Origin: Bimastos eiseni
Taxonomy: Eukaryota; Annelida; Clitellata; Crassiclitellata; Lumbricidae
NCBI GenBank assembly: GCA_959347315.1
Contig: OY365806.1
Coordinates: 57,985,655-58,049,654 of the forward strand
DNA length: 64,000 nt
Direction: 5' to 3'
Part shown: one piece after another, positions 26,401 through 38,400 of the stretch
Layout of the letters: each line of letters starts with the position of its first letter
Position numbering within the stretch: the stretch's first letter is position 1
Position numbers and translations under genes: made by a program
Notes under the pieces: generated by a model
What the model was told of the DNA's origin: nothing
The model's input: the letters and a program-made list of their open reading frames with translations, nothing else
The model's database searches: none

Positions 26401-29400
26401 AAATATTTGAACCTCGGACTCATCCATACCTTCAGCATGATCACTGACCAAAGACAAGAAGTATACTAGGAGCAAAAAGCTTTCCGGCAAAGGCTGATCA
26501 AAGAGAGGAGCGGCCTTGTGATGAGGTTGCTTTGGATGTTTTCATATTGAAGTTAGGGCATAACCGGAAATCGCCACCGACATTCGCCTCGGCCGAATAT
26601 TGGATTATTGGGAAGTATTCGCCTCGACAAATATTACACCTGCAAATAGCTAAAAATAACTTTTTTGAAAAACTATTGTATTTTGATAAAGTTATATTTT
26701 TTCATCAAATAAATTTTGGACTAAAGGACTTGCTTATAAGTTATTGATTAATTAAACAAGAACTTAACATTCCATTAAATTTTCTTTAAAATAATGATGT
26801 TAATTTATACATTTTAATTTCTTTTGGTTGCATTCCACAGTTGGCAACCAAATCAGTAATTTTCCCGCTTGAATTGGCTCCACTCACTTTCTGGTAAACA
26901 TTAGAGAGTAAAGACGTCAAATTTTACAACAAGGTTCTACATTTTTTTCATAATTAAAGTTATTAATAAATAAATATATTTTTATAGCATAGAGTGTGAT
27001 GATACGCTATATGAAGGATATTGCCATAAACTCTGCATTGACTATAGATAATTATCCGTGGCTGTGCACGTGGCAGGTTAACGAGGCTTTGCCTACGGAT
27101 GGTACTAGCTGCCAGTCGTTGGCTAGATTTGCCGCTACTATTCGGTTCGTACCCGGATCCGGCAAATAGTCCATCCAAATACTCGGATTCGGTACTCGGT
27201 GGAAATTGTCTACCCGGTTATGCCCTAATTGAATTAGATTAGATTTGATGATTATTTGGTTATTAATATTTTGTCAATAAACTGCATTGGTTGCCTAGTC
27301 TCATTTCATGCACTCTTGTTGTTAAAGTGTTAATCTGCATCAAGCAATATCTTGATTTTGATTTCGACAATGCATTGCCGCTTCGATTATGCATACAGTT
27401 ACGTGTAATGGCGTATTTTTTACTCTGGCATTTTGAGTATTCTGGATTGTGAGAATGTTTTCAGCTTACACAGCATGCAAGAGCCAAAAACAGAAACTCT
27501 TTAAAACGATGACTAGTATTGTCTTGAGACCTATTCTGCTGGTGGCTCCAAGTGCATCTCCATGCTTATCATACATTATGTTTAACAAATATTTAATGGT
27601 AGGCCTACTCGTAGTATTTATTTTTCTGTTAGAATTTTTTTTCATTTTCGTCCCATCTTCTGCTCTAACCGTTTGAAATTTTGTGAATAGGTGCGATAGT
27701 CGTTTGATATCATATCTGAGGATTATTTTGTGCTTCTGACAGTACTAGCTATTCAGAAGCAAAAGTACTCTCAGTATAACAGCTGTACCAGGAAATTTGA
27801 AAGTCTTCAGGCAATGAAGGGATGAGGGCGGGACCCTAACTAAAATATCCGGGGGAGTGTGTGGTTAAATAATTCCACATAGATTGGCCCAGGATGGCAA
27901 AGGCACAGTGTTGGGTCATAGAAGTCATTGCCAGATGAGGGAACTATAATTATGTCATACATACGGTCATCAGGTTGATAATAACAGATTCACTTTGTGG
28001 TGGACTTTGAGATCAATGGTGCAGTAGCTATTACAGGTTATTTGGTGTACAGCAAATTGGCATTTATGAAACTTCTTAACTCTGCTGCTTATCCTATGAG
28101 ATCCTACAAGATTGAAAAGTGCATCTAGTTGTTAAACTTTTTAAATTGAGCAGGGCCTCAGCATTCAATCCCTCACAAGCAGAAACTCAGCCATGGGAAG
28201 TAGATGCTTCGTGTTCCCAGCTGTGGTTGGACCAAAACATTCAGCAGTGGCTCAACAATTTATACAGATCATAGAATCTTCAGCTGACAATACTATCCTC
28301 TTAAATGAGCACTGATAGCTGGAAGATGTTAGTTCATTCATTCATTCATTCATTCATTCATTCATTCATTCATTCATTCATTCATTCATTCATTCATTCA
28401 TTCATAGTATTTCCTAATGCACCTTCAAGTTATCCACTCCAGGCACTCCCATTCCAGCTGGATAAAAGGGAGCAATGCTTGAGTTTTGAAAATTGTTGAA
28501 GAGTTGGTGTTGCAGCTGTATCTTGATAGCATAGCTTACTGGTCATTCAGCCATTTGAGCATTGTTAAATCGCTTGTGAAATGATATTAAGCATGAAACT
28601 CTATGCTGTTCAGGAGCTGTTTTTGAATGTGTCTTGATGTCATATTCATTTTGTCTTTAATCCTTTATGTAGTTTTATTCAATTGCTCAGTCTATAACAA
28701 TGAGTCTGACAGTATATATCCAAGCCCTACCCAATGTGCTCACTCTGTAAGAGCCTTGAGCAAGGCCTTCATTAAGATTTGCTCAGCGTCATAGATATTC
28801 TGACGCATAATCACGTTTGTACATTTACGAACTTAGGAAGAAGGCAATAATTATTCATTGCAATTGTATTGTACTGTATAAAAATTGTGTTGTTTTGCAG
28901 CCTTAAAAAATCAGCGGACCTTGGAAAAGTCCAGTGAATAGTCTTGTGAAAAAATTCTTATTCTGCCATAACGTGACACTAATGCCATGTGTTGCAGTTT
29001 CAAGGATGACATTGGTCTCGATTATTATTGTTGTATTGTTGGTATTGTTGTATTGCAGCCATTTCTCCTCGAATTGAGCTGAATGTACCCAGACGAGTTC
29101 TAAAGGTCGGCCGGAAGATGCAGTTGACCTGTAAGGCGACAGGAGGCAAACCTCCTCCTGTCCTCACGTTGTTCCAAAATGGAACAGCTCTCGTGCCCAG
29201 CAAGCACTTAGTATTGCGAAAAAAAGGAAAATCGTAAGCGACCTCAACATCATCATCATCACGGCCGTTCTTTTAACAGTTAATTGATACTAATTCTGCT
29301 ATTATTATAATTATTATTATTATTTTAGTAATTGTTGTTGTTTTAGTTGTTTCTTTGAGTTTTCTTTTATAGTAATTTTTCTATAGATGATAGAAGTGTT

Positions 29401-32400
29401 CACAATGACTTTACTGAGGATGATAAAAGCAGAGTCTACGGGATACCACACCATTTTCAATAATAAAGACTAGAGAGAGAGTTTACGTATATTGGGGAGT
29501 TCTTGAGACATATTTACATGTGTAGTTCTTCATATGAATTCGCAGCAAGACATCACCAAAAAAAACGTGATGTTTATGTATACAGATTCCTGGAATGCTA
29601 CATTGCTCCAAGTTTATTTATCATATGTTCAAGGATGTTCTAACATTGAGGAACATTCTGAGATTAAGATGTCTCTAACTCGTGTGTGGTGGATTTGAAT
29701 AACAGATGCATTTTTCAAGAGGTGACCTTGGGGAAGACCTTCGGAATACACTATTCATTCGGTGCCTTTGATGTTTCTTCTCAGCTCCCGTTTAGTTTAG
29801 AGAACAACGAAAGTATTCCAAAAATTTTAATCAGTCAGTTCAATATCAATGACTGCCTTAGGTAACACCTTCACCTAGATCAAACAATCAATGATCCCTA
29901 GCAAATGAAGACCAAATAATCAATGATCCTTGCCTCATTAAAGCGGACCTGTAGTAGCTGTGAAAGTGTCTGATAACCAATTATACAGATTTGCCTGGTA
30001 GAGTAAGAGACATGTGGGGTTCAAAGGGTCATTTGATTCCTAATAAATTCAAGACAATAGATGGTGACTTGTTGTGTTGTTATGTGGTATGCTTTGCACT
30101 TGAGAATTAGAATTAGACCAGTGGGTCTTCCCAGCATCTCTGAAACTAGCAAGGCAGGCATTAACTGTATTTGACACATAGCCTTAGCACACAATCGTAA
30201 ATATTTGAAAGCTATCCTGTGTTTTGTTGCATAATTTGCTTTGTAATATCATACAATGTGTGGTGTCAACGAATTAGTTTGTTCTCTCTTTAATATTCGT
30301 TAGGGTCTTCAACATAGTTATGATCTGGTACCTATTTAAAATGGTGTCTTGTAATTAACCTGTGTGCTTCTATGATCATCATCTGTCTTGTTGTACTCAT
30401 GGAAAATAATTTCTTATTAAGTTGCAACAAGCCTTATTATGGCTAAGTAGCTTATAAATCTTAGTGATGAGCTGCATTGGTTTCCCTGTTGCTTTTTGAA
30501 TATTCAACTTAAAGTGTTTAGGAAACTTTAGTTAATTTTAAACATAATGTTCACATAGTTAAAAACTTCATTAGTTGGTGCTGTGAATTCTGGAGTGTGT
30601 ATGTTTTATAAATATTTTTATTAGTTTAAAAAATAAGAATGTTGACAGTTAAAAATAGAGAATGGGCAAATGCATGTGAAAGTATTTTTTTGTGCTAAAT
30701 ATCAAACATACCTGGATTACTGGTGTTATGAATTTATTTTCAGTTTGTAAAAACTTTGAACCTACTAAATGTGATTTAAGGTTCTGCAAAGACTCGTAGA
30801 GACTTTTAGTGTTACTTGGGACTGTACATATCGTTAATGTTTCGTGGGGTGATTTGTCATGGGGTATATATCTTACTCAAAATGGGAAGGGGAATATTTT
30901 GGGGGTTTTCCAAGGGGATATATGTAGGGATTATATCCAGGTAGCATATGTCCTATGACCTACATTGCATTATCTGCACATGTGAAAAGTTAAAGGTTTA
31001 CAGTTGACTTGAAGGCCATACATCCAATTGATATCTCTATGCATTGAGGATAACGTAGAAGTCATAGAAGGCATAGAAGTCTTTAACTTCGATTAGAATG
31101 TGAGCCGGCAGGGATTAAGTCAATCATGTGTACTCACAATAATTATTTATATACCTTCTTGCTGTGAATGAAAATGATGAAATTAAATTATGACGATTGT
31201 GTTGTGATGATGACAATTACAATTGTGTTGTAAGAATGCTGTGGGGATGATAGACAGTGCAATATGATGATGCAGTTGTTGATCGTTATCATTATTATGC
31301 ATGTTAACTGGTTGCTTGTCTTTTTCAGGCTAAATTTAGTAATCCGAAAGGTGCAGTATGAGGATGCTGGCCTCTACCAGTGCATGGCTGCCAATGTGGC
31401 AGGCAGCACAGGGTCCAAGAACGTGACAATTCTGGGTGAGTAGTACCGACAAGTGTTTTTTGTATGCTATTAATATTTGGAAGTAATGACCTAATTAATT
31501 AATGACTAAATGACATTTGAATTTTTATGAATTTGATATAGCGCCCCTTCAAGACGACTACTCAGGGTGCTCCCGATCCAGGCCTAAGCAAAAAGAACAG
31601 ACTTGAGGTGTCGATGAAATGTATCAGAGGGTACCCTAGGAAGGGAGTTGATGACCAGAGAGAGGCCATTCCAAGTTGTGGGGCCAGTAATGGCGAACGC
31701 CCTGGACTGTGAGAGCAAAAAGGTACAAAGAGAGTATGAATTGGATAGTTACTTTGAAAGGTAAACATTCTCAACAATTATTATGGAGTATTCAACTTTG
31801 TGCATCACTCAAGCATTAAAGAATATACTTACTTATTGTTTATTATTACTGGAAATCTGCAAGGAGTTTATAGCTAGCCATTTGACTAGCCATATATGTT
31901 GTTGCCTGTTATCTACATGTTAAAAAGTTTAAACTGAAGGACAGTAATGTTATGTTATGTTAATCATATGTTGAGATTTAGTTCAGTTATTCTGTTGAGT
32001 ATGCATTTGCTTTTTGTTCTGCACCCTAAGTTTAAACTTTCTGCCTCTCTGTAGTGACAAATTTTGACAGAGTGGAAACCATAGGTTATTATTAAAAAAT
32101 CTTCCTTCCGGCGTCAACTGCTCCGTAGTCTGGAAGCTGTCTATAAATGTGTTAAATGAACAATAGATGTCAATGTCAGAGGTCCATATCAGCTGGATAT
32201 CTGCTTGCTATCTCAGAGAACATTTATTTCAGACCTTGGTGTGGTGTTGATCCATGCCAACCTGCCATGAAGTTGTCTGGGTTGATCTGGCAAGATGCCA
32301 TCCCAACAGACATCTGCCATTTATTGTTCTACCTTTATCATGTCTAGTCATCTGTTATCTCCCGGTTTGGTAGACTGTTGAGGAAACCCACTAATCAATT

Positions 32401-35400
32401 GTAACCTTTTTGTTGATAGGCCCACGCTTTTGATACTGTCGGGATTCTTGTGGACTTTTTTCTCTTGATCTCTGCTAGTGACAAATTGGTCCATGCATCC
32501 GTCGAAGACTCATTTACCAACAGTTTCCCAGTTGATCAGGTTCTGTGGCTAACATCACCACCTAAGGAGGATTTTTGGTGCCATGGTATGAAATGGGAGC
32601 ACAGCGGTTTGTGGCTCATCATGAGTTATTGCTTTTTTAAATGGACTTCTTCCATACCATGTGAGCTACTCAGAGGTTGCCAGACAACAACTTTCTTTGA
32701 AGTGACCTTCTTGGTGTTAAATGGTGGTTATGTATTGGCCAATGATGGATCAAGAAATATGATTGTCAGTGTTTGCTATTGTTATCGGTATTGATATTAT
32801 TAATTTTGAACAATGGAACATCCGTTTGTGAGTCTGCGGTTTTCTTTCTACATTAAATTCATAATCATCAGTTCCTGACACCAGCCATTTGGCAGCGATG
32901 GGTACGAATAAATGATCTTCACTGGCCTTGATCATTTATTTGTCAAGTTCATTCCTTTCCTTAGTGTTAGTCCAAGTGATGTTATGTCCTCCTCATTTAA
33001 ATTGTTTACTAGACATTTTTACTCGGATTTACATGTGTTATTTGTACCAATTTTTTTTGCCTGTGTTAAATATGACAGACTAAATTTTGCCTCAGATTCT
33101 TGGTTTTTTTTAGTGGGACAGATGATTAGTAATGACTATTCTTGTAAAGTCACAAGATAAAGTTGTATAAAAATGTCTCATCGCTAGTGTGTTCCATTTG
33201 CGAGTGTGATATTTCAGTGTGATGCACAGTGGTTTTATGCTGAATGCACCTGATTTGAATATCTAGCAAGAACTTCAGGCAATGTTATTACAAATGGTTG
33301 CCGTTATTTATATTGAATGTCACGATATAAAGCTGTCAATATATATCAGTATTTAAAAAAGTAAATTGTGTGTCAAGAATAGTTGTGTTGACCCAGAAAT
33401 TTGGTGAGAGCATTTTGTAATATTTTCATATCACTAGAGTATTGTTTTTATGAACTTTTAGTGGGACAGAGAAACAGAATGAAAGAACAAACATTCTGAA
33501 TTATATGATTGATCCAACATAATCTTGGTCTGCCTTTGTTTCTTTTTTTTGGTGTCCGCTCGATAGTCCGAAGGTTCGATAGTTCGAAGGTTCAAAAGTC
33601 CGAAGGTTCGATAATCCGAAGAAAACTTGGACTAGAAATTTTTGTCGGATTATTGAACCTTCGGACTATTGAACCTTCAGATTATCGAACCTTCGGACTA
33701 TCGAACCTTTGAACTATCGATACAGAACCTTTTTTGTTGTTGAATCATGCTTGCAGTGCATTTTATAGGATTTGGTCAGCTGGCTTTCTCTGTCTACGTC
33801 ATGTCCAAACCATGGGGTCTTTGAGGGTTTATCTAGCAGGGAGTGAGTTGTACTGATATCCATTGATTGTCTTATGTCATCGCTTCTTATTTCTGTGATC
33901 TTGAATTCCCTATGATCTTCTGCAGCCAACTCATCAAAGCCATTTTAATTCTTTTCCAAATATTGCTCTCACATTGTCCAATATTTCAATCCATATAGGA
34001 AAAGGAATTGTATCATCGGTATAGATATTTTTCCTACATTTTCAGCTTTACTTAACATCCATATAATTTGACATAAAATTACCCTGATGCTATGATTCTA
34101 GTCATATCATTATAAATTACTGAATTGCTGATATCAAGTGTCAGACCATTTCTACTGAAAGCAGTGATGGTATAATGGCCCAACTAGAAATCACTGTCAT
34201 CTTATAGGATTACCCGATATATCTATCTCTATGTTAGTTTAAATACTAGCTTGGTTTGTGGTATATATATATTTATAGATATGTAAAAATATGCATATGT
34301 TCAATATTTTATCATCTTTGGGGCATCAGGTTTCTTTCTTTGCACAAAGTAGCTTGATACCCAAATGTTTACAACTGTCTGATCGTGTGTCAAAATGTTC
34401 GCGGTTCAGGTAGCCATCTTTGTGAGCGATCGCCTGCTGCAGGTGTGAATCTAGTGCCAGGGTTTTGCATATCATGTGGCACTGGTAATTTGCTGTTGAA
34501 TTTTCAAGAAAACTTCTATGTCAGATGGAATGTCTCTGGTTTTGGGGTACAGCTAAGCCAACAAAGACCAGAACTTCTGTGCCAGAGCTAATTGAAGTGG
34601 GTTTTCTCTAATAACTTAGTTAGATGCTCACTTTGCCAGGATGTCTACGTGAGTCCACACATTTTCTGAATCTGTTGGGGGCCTGCCCGACTGCTTGAAT
34701 TGGCATCCCATTGGATCTTTGGCTCTTGCCTAGGAATTCTCTACTCCAGTTTTATTCCACTCTGAAATCTGTCTTATTTGGTCGAGGTTGGACTGGGAGC
34801 ACGTCTGAGTAGGGTTAGGTTTATCGAAGAGGTGCTAAATTAAGTTTCATTGATTGATTTTTATTTATCAGTTAATTTAATTAGCTGGGTGAATGTTTGG
34901 GTTGTGGAACAGCTTATGTAATTGAGGCTGTGTCCATCTTCAGTGGCAATAAAGGTCATGGAGAGAGACAGTTGAAAATAGTCAGTTACTTGAGCTTTTC
35001 TACAATAAATTGAGTTCGTTTCAACTATCTTAGGTTGGCCGCTGAAGCTGTAACTGACATCAGATTTGGACTCATGGTCACGTGACAGGGCGATTGATTC
35101 TGAAGGATTGGATTTGCAGATAGAATTACACAATTACTTATTGTTACTTAATTTACATTGTTACTTAATGGATAACTTGGTGTTACTCTGCTAATTGCAT
35201 AAGTCATATTAAACTCTTTTGGTTGAACAGGATTGAAAAATAAATGTGCAAGTACCATTCTTGGTAATGTGCAGTTAACTCACAATAGATCTCTTATTGT
35301 CATCACAATGAATCTCTTATTGTTTTGTATTTATTTATATAGCACCACTCACAGCGGCAGCCATTTGGTGGTACTTTCAGTATGAAAATTCAGAGAGTAG

Positions 35401-38400
35401 AGAAGGTTTTGAGTAGGTAGAATGATGTAGGTAGAGACTCAGAATGGTGACACATTGAGACAAGGGAAGGCCATTCCATATTGGGGCCCAAACAGATGTG
35501 GCCAACTTTTTGTTTTCATGAGCTAGTATTCTACACTCTGCTCTTATATTTCTTTATATTTTTCTCTGACTGTAAAATGTGACTCAATAACCTAACTGCT
35601 TAATTTGTTTTGTTTCCTGCATTAGTCAGACTTGAGCAGCTGATTCTCAGAAAGTTGTGGTGTTTACCTTCAAAGTTACTGACTTAGTCAAGTTATGCTT
35701 CTTCATTCAGGCTGTAGGTTGTGTGCACCTAGTGGCACATTCATTGGACTGCCATTACCTGCTTAACCCTTTAAGGATTAACTGTACATTTGAGTATAGG
35801 CTCATTGTTAAAGAGTTAAGACAGTGTTGTCTCTTCTTCTGCAAATCTACCTTGTTTTCTAATTTTATCATATGCATCTATGAGCATTATGTATTTCAGT
35901 ATAAAACGACTTACAATTCATCAATTAGTTAGTTCTATTAAATAGCTCATCATTGGGCTAGATCTAACGAAAAATGCCTCCACCATGGCACCATTAGAGA
36001 AGTTACAACCACTTCATATCTCTGGCTGCCTTAGGGCTGGCTGAAGATACTGTTCTTCTTCTACATTGGTGTTGGTGTGGATGACTATGATTAGGCATGA
36101 TTTGTGATTGGTACATCATACAAAGTGTTGTCTGGCTTAGCTTCTATGGCAGATGACAGTCGACTTCCAGGAAATGTTGCCAGAGCTTTCGTTCGTTTGC
36201 GTTTTTGCTCAACGTTTTTTTAATCGACTCTCAATTCATCAAAAATGCATCGTTGGGGAGAGCAGTTCAGCAGATGATGGGATATATGTTTTCATTTCTG
36301 TATGTCTGTCAGCTTTCTGCATTTACTTTTCTGCGCACCAACAGATCAAGTGAAGTTGTGCTGTTGTCTCCCGCTTCCACCTCCCACGTTGGTGGGGTTT
36401 TGCATTGGCTATAAGCCCCGTAAATCGTGGCCTACTATGTAATTATTTATTGTGCGATTTCTTGGATGAGACCAGCGGAGGCGTCCACATCTGGTGATGG
36501 CCTTTCATTCACTGTAGTTAATGGCTGTCTTGTTTATGGAGCCATGTTTATTAATGGCTTCTTCTACAAGAGGGATTTCCCTTGCCTGCTGCTGGTGCTG
36601 ACGTAATTGGCAGCAATTTAGTCTTTTGGAAAACGGGAGCACTGTCTTTCGGGCCGGATCAATGTGTTTTTGATTGTGACCGCTGTCTTTGATGGCGATT
36701 GCCCAAGTGAAATTCGAAGATGCAGGTTAACAAATCTTGGAACAGGTTGTGAAAGATGAGACTGTTTTGTGACTCTAATTAACCATGCTGCTTGGATTAT
36801 CACTCGAGACTGAATCGGCTTTAGGAAAGGTTGTCTTTTAAAGAAAATTGAGCCAATCACAGGAGACTACGGTCTGGTCGCTGGCTCACCGACGATCAGG
36901 AAATGTATAATTCGTTCCAGAAGACCATTTTGGATGAAACGCTGCCTTTGCTTATTGATCAGTGCAATCGCAGTATATTGACAGACTTTGGGTATTAGGT
37001 CACTCAGACATGTCTGGTGAGCGATGTCTAGTGAATGTCCTTCCATTTTTAGTAAGTGCACTAAAGTAACCCCTTGAGCTAAGATGATATAGGTATCCTA
37101 TGATTCAGTGTTTCTGTACATGGACTGAGTTTAAGGCTGAGCTGAACAGAGGATTCAAGTGTTCTGAACCTTCTGGAGATGTCTCTTCAACATCAGGTTT
37201 CAGTCAGTGAATTTTTATTTAGTAATTAATAAATGTGCTGCTTAGATTTCGCTTGAATAGCGTGTGCACTGATCGTATCCTATTCAACTATAGTTAAATT
37301 TATGGTTTATGGATTTTCAATCTGAATTGTCTTGTTATACTTCTACTTTCTGTACATAGTCCACCTTTCTTTCTTCTCTATTGTTCCTATTAATTATCAG
37401 TGTATGCTTTTTACCTCACATGTTCTTCTGTTGGGATCAATAAAAACATGTTGAATTAATTAATTATCAGTTCAATGTGGCTTACTATAGGGTAGGATAG
37501 AATGCTAGATTAATGCTTGCCTTGTGGATATGCGGATTGAGTGGGTGGACTAATATGATTACAAAATAGATTTAGTGCAGGACCAAAGATTCAAAACCAG
37601 TTCACTGGAGATGATGCAAAAGAAGATGTGCCCAAAAGCAGATATGTATGTGCAGAGTAAAGCACAGAAAAGTATATGTATTCATTATAATTATTGTCTC
37701 TATTGTCTGGCACTTTGCACGTTTATTTTCGGAAGCTCTTTGCCTTAACTTCGGCCTGCTATGTTACCCGATCTCTTCGCTTTTCCTCCAGAGGTGACTT
37801 TATGGTTAAACATGCTCGCACTGCCAGCAGACAGAATAGAGCTTTCACAATTGTGGGTCCCAGTCTTTGGAATATTACCTTCCCTCTGACCTTGCGTTCT
37901 CTCTCGCTGGACCTGTCTATCTTTTTCTATTAACTTCTGAAAACTTTCCTCTTTGGCTGGGCAATGAGCATAGGTCAATAGCACCTCTGAATGGTTATCT
38001 TGAAGGAACACTATATAAATTGCATAACTAGATAGCAGCTGACAAGTTGAGATATTACTAGTACCATCACTTTTTCTTTTCCATAAATCACATGATGTCA
38101 TTAGGAACAACAAGAAGGCAAATTTTGTCAATTGAAAACATGTGGCATGCGCATTCTGAATTGGGGAGATTAATGATTTGGAAAATGGTGAGTTTGCATA
38201 AAAGTACCATTTAAAGAGTTGTAAATGTAATGTGATCATAATGACTTTCACACGGAAACATTACACTTATCTCATTCTTATGCTAAGCTTATAGTAAACT
38301 GAAAGCGAAATGATGAAGTGCTCTTAAATAGACATTTTTGTCTGTTTGAATGACACCTAACCCTATGAGAATTGTAATGTATTGTTACTATTATGATGAC

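Larger units (their letters stand above)
17336..29058 (+). other. Neuregulin-like gene, intron 1
   Basis: This 11.7-kb intron has GTGAGT donor and TTGTTGTATTGCAG acceptor. Contents: LINE remnants (17590-17945, 22235-22650 and possibly 23940-24060), TA and CA microsatellites (20690-20790, 21541-21560, 21589-21640, 23401-23430), SINE C (24818-25035), a repeat shared with intron 3 (24330-24440), a hAT-like element (26554-27227) and an ATTC array (28333-28405). I see no further exon with family motifs. Confidence 0.75.

Noticed and set aside
26045..26440. A further hAT-like element starting TAGAGATGAACC
   Set aside because: I found no matching inverted end or 8-bp duplication.
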